Source: CAVSMC01 sp963798655 (GTDB lineage: Bacteria > Pseudomonadota > Gammaproteobacteria > Burkholderiales > Casimicrobiaceae). Taken from it: a stretch of DNA of 64,000 bases. Made by a program: the position numbers and the translations under genes. Positions within the stretch are counted from its first letter, which is position 1; each line of letters opens with the position of its first letter. Positions 42,386-50,807 of this stretch are shown here, one piece after another. Under the pieces are notes generated by a model that was not told the DNA's origin, made no database searches, and worked only from the letters and a program-made list of their open reading frames with translations. The stretch lies in assembly GCA_963798655.1 (NCBI GenBank), contig CAWCUH010000020.1:1-64000 (forward strand), read 5' to 3'.

Positions 42386-42937
42386 ATGCGAAATCCTCGC
42401 GCCGCACGCCGCGCAACGTCTGCTAGCAGTGTGCGCTTACTCAGACTGGCCGCCTTTACCGAAGCGCTGTTCGTTGTCGGACTCATGATGTGTCCGACGG
42501 CCGTCCCAGCGCAATCGTCCGGCACGCCCGCAGCCGGCAGCGCTCGGGCCACTGCCGGTGATACCAATGACAGCAAGATGGGTGCCAAGGTGAAAGAGCT
42601 GACTAAAATCGATGTTAAACAAGGCACTGGCGCGCAAGCCCAAACGGGTCGTCCGGTGGTCGTCCACTATACCGGCTGGCTTTACGACCCGTCCGCGCCC
42701 GACAGCCACGGCAAGAAATTCGATAGTTCCGTCGATCGCGGCGCGCCTTTCGGCTTCTTTCTGGGAGAAGGCAAGGTCATCAAGGGCTGGGATCAGGGCG
42801 TCGTCGGCATGAAAGTGGGCGGAAAGCGAACGCTGATCATCCCGCCCGATCTTGGCTACGGCGAACGCGGCGCCGGTGGCGTGATCCCGCCCAACGCAAC
42901 GCTGGTCTTCGACGTCGAGCTGCTGCAGGTCAAGTGA
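42386..42937 (+). CDS. FKBP-type peptidyl-prolyl cis-trans isomerase, exported
   Basis: Exported prolyl isomerase. The ATG at 42386 follows an AGGAG site at the right spacing and opens a signal peptide (LLRLAAFTEALFVVGLMM, cleavage probably after VPAQ near residue 47). The FKBP domain fills about residues 88-183, with GRPVVVHYTGWLYD, FGFFLGEGKVIKGWDQGVVGMKVGGKRTLIIPP and YGERGAGGVIPPNATLVFDVELL. 183 aa. The gene is visibly less GC-rich than its neighbours. The stop overlaps the pepN ATG (TGATG). Confidence 0.93.
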   Translation: MRNPRAARRATSASSVRLLRLAAFTEALFVVGLMMCPTAVPAQSSGTPAAGSARATAGDTNDSKMGAKVKELTKIDVKQGTGAQAQTGRPVVVHYTGWLYDPSAPDSHGKKFDSSVDRGAPFGFFLGEGKVIKGWDQGVVGMKVGGKRTLIIPPDLGYGERGAGGVIPPNATLVFDVELLQVK

Positions 42938-45606
42938 TGGCATTGCTGCCTCGCGATGCGCCGCCGCCGACGATCCGTCGCGTCGATTACCGGCCGCCGC
43001 CCTTCCTCATCGACACCGTCGACCTCGCGATCGCGCTCGACCCCGACGCGACGCGTGTCACGGCGACGCTCGCATTCCGGCGCAATGGCGATGCGGACGC
43101 CGATTCATCGGCGCCACTGGTGCTCGACGGCGAGGGCCAGCGCGACGTCGACGTCACCCTCGACGGCGTTCGCCTGTCCGCCGATCGCTACACGCTCGAC
43201 GACAAAGCACTGACGATCCACGGCGCGCCGGCGGCCGGAAAGCTCGCCATCGCAGCGACGATCGGCCCGTCTTCGAACACCGCGCTCGAAGGGCTGTACA
43301 TCTCGTCCGGCGTATTTTGCACGCAGTGCGAGCCGGAGGGATTCCGCCGCATCGCCTATTTCCCCGACCGTCCGGACGTGCTTGCAACGTACACGGTGAC
43401 GCTGAACGCCGACAAGTCCCGCTATCCGGTGCTGCTGTCGAACGGCAATCGGATCGCCGCCGGCGATCTCGACGGCGGCCGACATTTCGCCACCTGGCAC
43501 GATCCGTTTCCGAAGCCAACGTACCTGTTCGCGCTCGTCGCCGGCGATCTTGCCGCGCTCACCGATACGTTCACCACTCGCTCGGGCCGCGACGTCGCGC
43601 TCGCGATCTACGCGACGACGGCGAACCTGCCACGCTGCGCGCACGCGATGGCGTCGCTCAAGCGCGCGATGAAGTGGGACGAGGATCGATTCGACCTCGA
43701 GTACGACCTCGACACGTTCATGATCTTCTGCGCCGACGACTTCAACCTGGGCGCGATGGAGAACAAGGGTCTCAACATCTTCAACAGCCGCCTCGTGCTC
43801 GCCGATCCGGCGACGGCGACCGACGACGACTTCGTCGCGATCGAAGGCGTCATCGGCCACGAGTACTTCCACAACTGGACCGGCAACCGCGTCACGTGCC
43901 GCGACTGGTTCCAGCTGTCGCTGAAGGAAGGTCTCACCGTCTTTCGCGACCAGGAATTCTCGTCGGACATGGCCTCGCGCGCCGTCGAGCGCATCGGTGA
44001 AGTGCGCTTCCTGCGAGCACGCCAGTTCGCCGAGGACGCCGGCCCGATGGCGCATCCGGTGCGTCCGGACGAATACGCCGAGATCAACAACTTCTACACG
44101 ACGACCGTCTACGAAAAGGGCGCAGAAGTGATCCGCATGCAGCACACGCTGCTCGGAGAGGCGCGATTTCGCCGCGGGCTCGATCTCTATTTCGCGCGTC
44201 ACGACGGACAGGCGGTCACGTGCGACGACTTCGTCCAGGCGATGGAAGACGCCTCTCGCGCCGACGGCGGTCCGGACCTCGTCCAGTTTCGTCGCTGGTA
44301 CTCGCAGGCGGGCACGCCCGTCGTTCGCGTGCGCGGCGACTACGATGCGGCGGCGAGCACGTACACGTTGCACGTCGCGCAGCACGCGCCGCCCACGCCC
44401 GGCCAGCTGCACAAGCAGCCGCTGCACATTCCGCTCGCCATCGGGCTCGTCGCAGCCGACGGCCGTGACGTGCCGCTCGCGCTTCGTGGCGATCGCTCGC
44501 CGCCGGTTGCCACGCGCGTGCTCGACGTAACCGAGCGCACGCAGTCGTTCACGTTCGACGGCGTGACGCAACGGCCGGTGCCGTCGCTGTTGCGCGGCTT
44601 TTCCGCGCCGGTCAAGCTCGCGTACGACTACGACGACGACGCGCTCGCGCTTCTCGCCGTTCGTGACGGCGACAGCGTCAACCGCTGGGACGCCGCGCAG
44701 CGCCTCTATGTGCGCGCGATCGTCGCGCAGAGCGAGCGCCACGCGCGCGGCGATGCGCTCGAGCTCGCGCCGGTGCTTGCGCACGTCGCCGCCGCGCTGC
44801 TCGATGATCGCCACACCGATCGTTCGCTGATCGCGCTCGCGCTCACGCCGCCCGACCTCGACTACATCGCGGAGTGCGTCGAGACGATCGACGCCGATGC
44901 GCTGCTCTCGGCGCGCCGCTTCGTCGTGCGCGAGCTCGCGCGCGCGGTCGCGCCGCGCCTGCTCACCGCGCTCGCGGCGAACCGCGTGAGCGAGCCTTAC
45001 GCGCTCGCGCCGGCGCAGATCGCGCGCCGCATGCTGAAGAACATCGCGCTGCGCCTCGTCGGCACGATCGACGACGCGCCGGCGCACGCGGCGATCGTCG
45101 CGCAGTACGACGGCGCCGACAACATGACGGAGGCGATCGGCGCGCTCGCCGCCGTCAACGACAGCGCTGCGGCGCAGCGTGCGCAGCTTTTCGCTCGCTT
45201 CGAGGCGAGATGGCAGCACGAGCCGCTGGTGCTCGACAAGTGGTTCATGCTGCAGGCGCTGTCGCAGCGCTACGACACGCTCGCCCGCGTTCGCGCGCTC
45301 ACGTCGCACCCGCGCTTCAACGCGCGCAATCCGAACCGCGTGCGCTCGCTCGTCGGCGCATTCGCGCGCAACTGGAGCGGGTTTCACGCCGCAGGCGGCG
45401 ATGGTTATGCGTTCGTCGCCGAGCAGACGGTGGCGCTCGATCGTGTCAACCCGCACGTCTCGTCGACGCTCGCCGGCGCGTTCAACCTCTGGCGGCGCTT
45501 TTCACCGCCGCGCCGCGAAGCGCAGCACGCCGCGCTGGAGCGCATTGCCGCGACACCGCGCTTGTCTCCGGACGTCGCCGAGGTCGTCGGCCGCGCGCTC
45601 GCGTGA
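42937..45606 (+). CDS. pepN: Aminopeptidase N (M1 family) PepN
   Basis: PepN is a zinc aminopeptidase with broad specificity that completes cytosolic protein breakdown. The substrate motif GAMENKGLNIF starts at about residue 272 and the zinc site HEYFHNW at residues 308-314, with the third ligand Glu in LKEGLTVFRDQEFSSD. The ERAP1-like C-terminal domain is intact. 889 aa is the normal gamma/beta form. An in-frame GTG one codon upstream is possible; the ATG overlapping the FKBP stop is preferred. Confidence 0.96.
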   Translation: MALLPRDAPPPTIRRVDYRPPPFLIDTVDLAIALDPDATRVTATLAFRRNGDADADSSAPLVLDGEGQRDVDVTLDGVRLSADRYTLDDKALTIHGAPAAGKLAIAATIGPSSNTALEGLYISSGVFCTQCEPEGFRRIAYFPDRPDVLATYTVTLNADKSRYPVLLSNGNRIAAGDLDGGRHFATWHDPFPKPTYLFALVAGDLAALTDTFTTRSGRDVALAIYATTANLPRCAHAMASLKRAMKWDEDRFDLEYDLDTFMIFCADDFNLGAMENKGLNIFNSRLVLADPATATDDDFVAIEGVIGHEYFHNWTGNRVTCRDWFQLSLKEGLTVFRDQEFSSDMASRAVERIGEVRFLRARQFAEDAGPMAHPVRPDEYAEINNFYTTTVYEKGAEVIRMQHTLLGEARFRRGLDLYFARHDGQAVTCDDFVQAMEDASRADGGPDLVQFRRWYSQAGTPVVRVRGDYDAAASTYTLHVAQHAPPTPGQLHKQPLHIPLAIGLVAADGRDVPLALRGDRSPPVATRVLDVTERTQSFTFDGVTQRPVPSLLRGFSAPVKLAYDYDDDALALLAVRDGDSVNRWDAAQRLYVRAIVAQSERHARGDALELAPVLAHVAAALLDDRHTDRSLIALALTPPDLDYIAECVETIDADALLSARRFVVRELARAVAPRLLTALAANRVSEPYALAPAQIARRMLKNIALRLVGTIDDAPAHAAIVAQYDGADNMTEAIGALAAVNDSAAAQRAQLFARFEARWQHEPLVLDKWFMLQALSQRYDTLARVRALTSHPRFNARNPNRVRSLVGAFARNWSGFHAAGGDGYAFVAEQTVALDRVNPHVSSTLAGAFNLWRRFSPPRREAQHAALERIAATPRLSPDVAEVVGRALA

Positions 45607-45612
45607 AGACGA

Positions 45613-45668
45613 GGGTCAGAGTGCTGTTCAACGACAACTGCACTCTGACCCTCGTTGCACTCTGACCC
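45613..45668. repeat. GGGTCAGAGT palindromic element, family 1, copy 2 (pepN/fpr junction)
   Basis: Left end GGGTCAGAGTGC at 45613-45624 pairs with GCACTCTGACCC at 45640-45651. A second copy of that right end follows at 45657-45668. The core is short and unlike the other copies. It fills the spacer between convergent pepN and fpr and probably serves as a two-way terminator. Confidence 0.8.
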
Positions 45669-45672
45669 TCGC

Positions 45673-46428
45673 TTACCAGTACGTCTCGACGGTGATCTGA
45701 CCCGGCTCGCGCCGCCGATGCCGACGCATGCCGCGCGCGGCGAGCACCTTCTGCGCGTCGTCGACCATTGCCGGGTTGCCGCACAGCATCACCTGCGAGT
45801 TCTCGGGGTTGAGCGCGAGGCCGGCGCGTGCTTCGAGCCGCCCATCGTCGATCGCCGTCGTGATGCGCCCGGGAAGCGAACCGGCGTGCACGTCGCGGCT
45901 CACCATCGGAACGTAGGTGAAAGCGCCGGCGTGCGCGGCGCCGATCTGCGCGATGACGTCGCGATAGGTGAGCTCGTTTGCGTGGCGCACGCCGTGCACG
46001 AGCACGACGCGCGAGAATTTCTCCCACGGCTCGCCGGTGCGCAGGATCGACAGATAGGGCCCGAGCCCCGTGCCGGTCGCAATGCACCACAGCACGTCGG
46101 CCGCCGGCACCTCGGCCACCGAGAAGAAGCCGTTCGCGTTGCGCAGCAGCCACACCGGCTCGCCGGACTCGAGCGCCGCGAGCCTCGGCGTCAGCGGGCC
46201 GGCGGGCAGCACGATGAAGTAGAACTCGTGCGGCGCCGAATCGGGCGGATTGACGAACGAATACGGACGGCCGAGCATCGGCTCGGTGCTGCCGGCCGGC
46301 GCGGGCAACGCCACCCTGCCGAACTGTCCCGCGGTGAACGTCACCTCCGGCGCGTCGACCATCAGCGACAGCAGGCTGTCCGTCCACCGGCGCTTGCCGG
46401 CGACACGCCCCTCGACCCATTTGCTCAT
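45673..46428 (-). CDS. fpr: Ferredoxin/flavodoxin-NADP+ reductase Fpr
   Basis: This FAD enzyme moves electrons between NADPH and ferredoxin or flavodoxin. The FAD-binding GRPYSFVNPP lies at about residues 53-62. The NADP domain contains CIATGTGLGPYLSILR and VMLCGNPAMVDDAQKVL. It ends GQITVETYW, the aromatic C-terminus of subclass I/II bacterial reductases. 251 aa. The stop lies 5 bases from a palindromic element. Confidence 0.95.
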   Translation of the reverse strand: MSKWVEGRVAGKRRWTDSLLSLMVDAPEVTFTAGQFGRVALPAPAGSTEPMLGRPYSFVNPPDSAPHEFYFIVLPAGPLTPRLAALESGEPVWLLRNANGFFSVAEVPAADVLWCIATGTGLGPYLSILRTGEPWEKFSRVVLVHGVRHANELTYRDVIAQIGAAHAGAFTYVPMVSRDVHAGSLPGRITTAIDDGRLEARAGLALNPENSQVMLCGNPAMVDDAQKVLAARGMRRHRRREPGQITVETYW

Positions 46429-46505
46429 CGGATGACCTTCGCGCGTTCCATCGCGTCGACGCGCCGACAGAATGGCGCGTCGCGCGCATTGATAAAATTG
46501 CGATT

Positions 46506-47099
46506 ATGCCAACCCGACCGGATGGGGCGACGATGCGCGCCCTCGCTTCGCGCGTCTACCTCCGTCCGCCGGCCCGCGCCGACGCCGGCGCATTCCTCGC
46601 CGCCGTGAAGGCGAGTCGCACGCTTCATCGCGGCTGGGTGCAGCCGCCGGCCAGCCTCGAGCGCTTCGCCGTCTTCGTCTCGCGCTACGGGCGCCTCGCG
46701 CGCGCCGATCCGCGCGAGCTCACGCACGCGGGCTACCTCGCGCTGCGCAAGGAGGACGACGCCCTCGTCGGCGCCTTCAATTTGAGCGAAATCGTCCGCG
46801 GAGCGTTCCAGAGCGCCTATCTCGGCTACTACGGGTTCGCGCCGCACGCCGGCAACGGCTACATGAGCGGCGGCCTCGCGCTCGTCCTCGACGAAGCCTT
46901 TCGCACCCTTGCGCTGCATCGCGTCGAGGTGAACGTGCAGCCGACCAACGTCCGCTCGATCGCGATCGTCGAGCGCGCCGGCTTCGTTCGCGAAGGCTAT
47001 TCGCGGCGCTACGTGAAGATCGCCGGCCGCTGGCGCGATCACGTGCGATTCGCGATGCTCGCCGAGGAGTGGCGCAATAACGCGCGCCGCAGGCGATGA
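46506..47099 (+). CDS. GNAT-family N-acetyltransferase (RimJ-like)
   Basis: GNAT fold with an N-terminal strand VYLRPPARADAGAFLAAV, the acetyl-CoA region GYYGFAPHAGNGYMSGGLALVLDEAF, and a C-terminal part HRVEVNVQPTNVRSIAIVERAGFVREGYSRRYVKIAGRWRDHVRF typical of RimJ/RimL ribosomal-protein acetyltransferases. 197 aa; a second ATG nine codons in is also possible. Substrate not known. Overlaps the lipoprotein start (ATGA). Confidence 0.9.
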   Translation: MPTRPDGATMRALASRVYLRPPARADAGAFLAAVKASRTLHRGWVQPPASLERFAVFVSRYGRLARADPRELTHAGYLALRKEDDALVGAFNLSEIVRGAFQSAYLGYYGFAPHAGNGYMSGGLALVLDEAFRTLALHRVEVNVQPTNVRSIAIVERAGFVREGYSRRYVKIAGRWRDHVRFAMLAEEWRNNARRRR

Positions 47100-47455
47100 C
47101 ACCGGGGAGAATCGCCGTCGCGCTCGCCGTTCTCGCAGCGGGCTGCGCGACCGACGGCGGCGACAACGTGAAGCACACGCAGGCGATCCAGCCGTATGCA
47201 ATGCACGAGGACTGCGCGCAGCTTGCGGTCGGCGATCGCATCGTCTATGCGTTCCGGAGCGACGCAGCGCTCGACTTCAACATTCATTATCAGGACGGCG
47301 CCGCGGTCGTCGAGCCGATCACGCGCGAGCGCATCACCGAGGACGCCGGAGTCTTCGCCCCGCCGCTCGCACACCGCTACTGCCTGATGTGGGAAGCGGG
47401 CGCCGCCGGTGCGCACCTCGACTACCGGATGCGCGTGCTGCGCGCCGCGCGATGA
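47096..47455 (+). CDS. Small predicted lipoprotein of unknown function
   Basis: Not a recognised family. It begins with a signal peptide ending in lipobox LAAGC (about residues 13-17), so it should be lipid-modified. The 100-residue mature part has FRSDAALDFNIHYQDGAAVVEPI and YCLMWEAGAAGAHLDYRMRVLRA, a beta-rich pattern with cysteines at about 43 and 101 that might form a disulfide. 119 aa; 4-base overlap with the acetyltransferase. Confidence 0.75.
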   Translation: MTPGRIAVALAVLAAGCATDGGDNVKHTQAIQPYAMHEDCAQLAVGDRIVYAFRSDAALDFNIHYQDGAAVVEPITRERITEDAGVFAPPLAHRYCLMWEAGAAGAHLDYRMRVLRAAR

Positions 47456-47640
47456 GCAACGCGTCGAGCAGACGCTCGTGCGCCGCCGCGAGCGCCTCGG
47501 CGACATCGGCTCGCAGGAGAACGTCCGCTACGACGGCATCGACACGGCGCTTGCCGCACTGCGCGCGAGTGGACGACGCAGCATGTACGTCCGCCCGTCG
47601 AAGCCCGAGCGTGTCAGCGTCGGGCGCGCAACGGTCGCAG
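47452..47640 (+). pseudogene. Decayed fragment of a HAD-type phosphatase (Gph-like)
   Basis: In the frame reading through 47451-47640 there is LVRRRERLGDIGSQENVRYD followed by GIDTALAALRASGRRSMYVR and PSKPE. This resembles the central part of phosphoglycolate-phosphatase-like HAD proteins, where a YxGI..AL..L segment precedes the ATSKP motif. The N-terminal DxD motif and the later catalytic motifs are missing, and no start fits. It runs up against the convergent menE stop at 47614. Interpreted as a remnant; the similarity is judged by eye. Confidence 0.45.
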
Positions 47641-48941
47641 CGACGCCACGAGCACCTCTAGCGCCGGTCGGTCGAGCTTGCCGCCGCGCGTATGCGGCAG
47701 CTCCGCGACGAAGACGATGCGACGCGGCCGCTTGTGTGGCGCGAGGCCGCCTTCGACGTGCGCGATCAGCGCGTCGTCGTCCGGCGGCGAGCCGCGCGCG
47801 ACCAGCGCCGCGACGACGATCTGCCCCCAGGTTTCGTCGGTCACGCCGAACACCGCCGCCGCGGCAATGCCGGGCATCGCCTCGAGCGCGCGCTCGATCT
47901 CGGCCGGATAGACGTTCTCGCCGCCGGTGACGATCACGTCGAAGCCGCGGCCCAGCACATGAACGCATCCGCGCGCATCGATTGCGCCGGCATCGCCGGT
48001 GTCGAACCAGCTGCCCGGCGCGCGCGGCGTCTCGTCCCAGTAGCCGTCGAACAGCATGTCGCCGCGCACGTGGATGCGGTCGTCGACGATTTTCAGATCG
48101 ACGCCGGTCAACGGCACGCCGGACGCGCCGTGCCCGTCGCCGTAACGCTCGGCGTAGCGCGTCGCGACGACTTGCGAGCACGTCTCGGTCGACCCGTACG
48201 TCGTGACGATCGGCAGCCGTCGCTCGACGGCGCGCGCACGAAGCTGCGCCGACATCGAGGCGCCGCCCACGAGCAGCGCGCGCAGTCGCTCGGGCGGCGT
48301 CCATAGCGGATGTGCGTCGAGCACGCGAGCGAGCATCGTCGGCACGACCGAGGCGAGCGTCGCGCGATGCTCGGCGATCCACCGCGGGAAGAGTGCCGCG
48401 TCGAAGCGCTCGGCGAGCGTGACCGCACGGCGCGCGGCGAGGCAGCGCGTGAGGATCGAAAGGCCGCCGACATGCGCGATCGTCATGCATGCGAGCCAGC
48501 AATCGTCGTCGTTCCATCCGAGGTTGGCCGCGCTCGCGCTTGCCGACGCCACGAACGCTGCGCGCGGGAGCACGGCGCCGCGCGGCTCGCCCGTCGTTCC
48601 CGACGTGAACAGCACCGCCGCCGCATCTTCATGCGGGATCGGGCCGATGCGCGCTGCGATCGCGAGCAGCCGGCCGCGCTCGTTCTCGGTGAGGCGCGGA
48701 TGGAGCAACAGCGCCGGCACGCGGAGCTCGAGCAGCGCGTACAGCGTGACGACGGTTGCCAGCGTGTTCGAGCCGACGAGCGGATAGCGGCGATTCGCTC
48801 GCGCACGTCATGCGCGAGCGCGGGCGTGCACTCGCGCACGAGCGCTGCGAGCTCGCCGAACGTGTACGAAGCGGGACCGATGCGAAGCGCGATCCGGTCG
48901 CCGGCATCGCTCGCGGCGGCGACGATCGACAGCTCGCTCAT
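47614..48941 (-). CDS. menE: o-Succinylbenzoate-CoA ligase MenE-like, frameshifted
   Basis: ANL-superfamily acyl-CoA synthetase. The frame from 48720 to 47614 has the AMP-binding loop AVLFTSGTTGEPRGAVLPR, TTYGSTETCS, SWFDTGDAG and the C-terminal GGKLDR lysine region. The N-terminus MSELSIVAAASDAGDRIALR starts at 48941 but in another frame. The frames fail to join at about 48780-48786, where one extra base would give an IPLVGSNTLATV reading matching the family. As sequenced the gene is broken. Its place 19 bases after menB supports the MenE assignment over a generic ligase. Confidence 0.75.
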
Positions 48942-48960
48942 GCCACGCGGGGGCGGCGCT

Positions 48961-49803
48961 CTACGGAAAGCGCTTGAACTTGCGGAAGTCGGGCTTGCGC
49001 TTTTCGAGGTACGCGTTCTTGCCTTCCTGGCCTTCGTCCGACAGGTAGTACAACAGCGTCGCGTTGCCGGCGAGCTCCTGCAACCCGGCCTGGCCGTCGC
49101 AGTCGGCATTGAGCGCCGCCTTGAGGCAGCGCAGCGCGATCGGGCTCACCGCGAGCATCTCCCGGCACCACTGCACCGTCTCCGCTTCCAGCTCCTCGTA
49201 CGGAACGACCCGGTTGACGAGCCCCATGTCGAGCGCCTGCTGTGCATCGTACTGGCGGCACAGGAACCAGATCTCGCGCGCCTTCTTCTGGCCGACGATG
49301 CGCGCCATGTACGCAGCGCCGTAGCCGCCGTCGAAGCTGCCGACCTTCGGCCCGGTCTGGCCGAAGCGCGCGTTGTCGGCGGCGATCGTCAGATCGCACA
49401 TCAGGTGCAGCACATGGCCGCCGCCGATCGCGTAGCCGGCGACCATCGCGACGACGGGCTTCGGCAGCGTGCGGATCTGGCGCTGCAGGTCGAGCACGTT
49501 CAACCGCGGCACGCCGTCGCCGCCGACGTAGCCGCCCTTGCCGCGCACGCGCTGATCGCCGCCCGAGCAGAACGCGTCGCGGCCCTGGCCGGTCAGCACG
49601 ACGACGCCGATGTCGGGATCGTCGCGCGCGTCGGCGAACGCCGCCTGCATCTCCATTACCGTCTCCGGCCGGAATGCATTGCGCACTTGCGGCCGGTTGA
49701 TGGTGATTTTCGCGATGCCCTCGTCCGCCTTTGCGTAGACGATGTCGCGGTGGCTGCCGCATGGGCGCCATTGCGGGATGCGCGCCTCTGTTGTCGAACC
49801 CAT
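48961..49803 (-). CDS. menB: 1,4-Dihydroxy-2-naphthoyl-CoA synthase MenB
   Basis: MenB closes the second ring of menaquinone by Claisen condensation of succinylbenzoyl-CoA. It follows MenB closely rather than BadI: CSGGDQRVRGKGG, RLNVLDLQRQIRTLPKPVV, AMVAGYAIGGGHVLHL, QTGPKVGSFDGGYGAAYMAR, REIWFLCRQYDAQQALDMG and LKAALNADCDGQAGLQELAG are all present. 280 aa. It lies 14 bases after the Bug-type protein gene. Other men genes are not in the window. Confidence 0.92.
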   Translation of the reverse strand: MGSTTEARIPQWRPCGSHRDIVYAKADEGIAKITINRPQVRNAFRPETVMEMQAAFADARDDPDIGVVVLTGQGRDAFCSGGDQRVRGKGGYVGGDGVPRLNVLDLQRQIRTLPKPVVAMVAGYAIGGGHVLHLMCDLTIAADNARFGQTGPKVGSFDGGYGAAYMARIVGQKKAREIWFLCRQYDAQQALDMGLVNRVVPYEELEAETVQWCREMLAVSPIALRCLKAALNADCDGQAGLQELAGNATLLYYLSDEGQEGKNAYLEKRKPDFRKFKRFP

Positions 49804-49817
49804 CGAGCCGATTTCCT

Positions 49818-50798
49818 TCAGTCGACCTTGGCACCGGATTGGCGGACGACCTTCGCCCACTTCTCCGTCTCCGACCTGATATGACGCGCAAACGCTTCCG
49901 GCGTGCCGGCCACGGGCTGCGCGCCGCGCGCGATCAGCGAATCGCGGACCTGCGGATCGTCGAGCGCCTGGCGGATCGCCGCGTTCAGCTTGTCGATGAT
50001 CGGCGCCGGCGTGCCGGCGGGTGCGAGGATTCCGTCCCATGCGCTGACCTCGTAGCCGGGCAGCCCCGATTCGGCCATCGTCGGAATGTCGGGCGCCGTC
50101 GGGAAGCGCTGCGCCGTCGTGACGGCGAGCCCGCGCAGCTGACCGCTCTTGACGCGCGGATAGGCGTTCGGCATCACGTCGATCATCATCTGCACGCGCC
50201 CGGCGATGACGTCGCTGATCGCGGCGGCGCCGCCGCGATACGGAACGTGGACGATGTCGATGGCCGCCATCGTCTTGAACAGCTCGCCGGCGAGATGCGA
50301 CGTGGTGCCGTTGCCGGCCGACGCGAAGTTGACCTTGCCGGGGTTCGCGCGCGCGTAGGCGATCAGCTCCGATACCGAAGTCGCGGGGAAAGCAGGATTG
50401 ACCGTCAGCATCGCCGCAATCGACGTCATGCGCGACACCGGCGCGAAATCGCCGATCGGATCGAAGCGCAGGTTTCCGTAGAGCGTCTGATTGATCGCGT
50501 GCGTGCCGTTGGTGCCGTAGAGGAGCGTGTACCCGTCGGGCGCGCTGTGGGCGACGATCTCGGCGCCGACATTGCCGCCCGCGCCCGGCCTGTTGTCGAC
50601 GTAGATCGTTTCGCCGAGGATATCGGCGACCTTCGGGACGACGGTTCGCGCGAGGATGTCGGCGCCTCCGCCGGCCGGGAACGGAACGACGAGGCGGATT
50701 GGCCGCTCGGGATAGTCGGCCGCATCGGAGGCCGCCGCGCAGCATGCGAGCGCGAGCATCGCGCCGATACGCGCCGCACGCCGGATCAGGCCATCCAT
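49818..50798 (-). CDS. Bug/TctC-family periplasmic solute-binding protein
   Basis: Tripartite tricarboxylate transporter receptor of the Bug family, very numerous in Burkholderiales. A signal peptide (about residues 1-27, ending SDAADYPERPI) precedes the fold with RLVVPFPAGGGADILARTV, VDNRPGAGGNVGAE, PDGYTLLYG and HVPYRGGAAAISDVIAG. 326 aa. No TctA/TctB membrane subunits are nearby, which is common for orphan Bug proteins. Ligand unknown. Confidence 0.93.
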   Translation of the reverse strand: MDGLIRRAARIGAMLALACCAAASDAADYPERPIRLVVPFPAGGGADILARTVVPKVADILGETIYVDNRPGAGGNVGAEIVAHSAPDGYTLLYGTNGTHAINQTLYGNLRFDPIGDFAPVSRMTSIAAMLTVNPAFPATSVSELIAYARANPGKVNFASAGNGTTSHLAGELFKTMAAIDIVHVPYRGGAAAISDVIAGRVQMMIDVMPNAYPRVKSGQLRGLAVTTAQRFPTAPDIPTMAESGLPGYEVSAWDGILAPAGTPAPIIDKLNAAIRQALDDPQVRDSLIARGAQPVAGTPEAFARHIRSETEKWAKVVRQSGAKVD

Positions 50799-50807
50799 GG
50801 CGACACT

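Noticed and set aside
47452..47661. Small ATG-started open frame (Ser/Ala/Arg-rich)
   Set aside because: Its composition is that of a shadow frame. The HAD-like peptide is in another frame over the same bases.
48961..49803. MenB as a BadI-like ring-opening hydrolase
   Set aside because: The sequence keeps MenB-specific stretches (SGGDQRVRG, LNVLDLQRQIRT, CRQYDAQQALDMGLVN) that differ from BadI.
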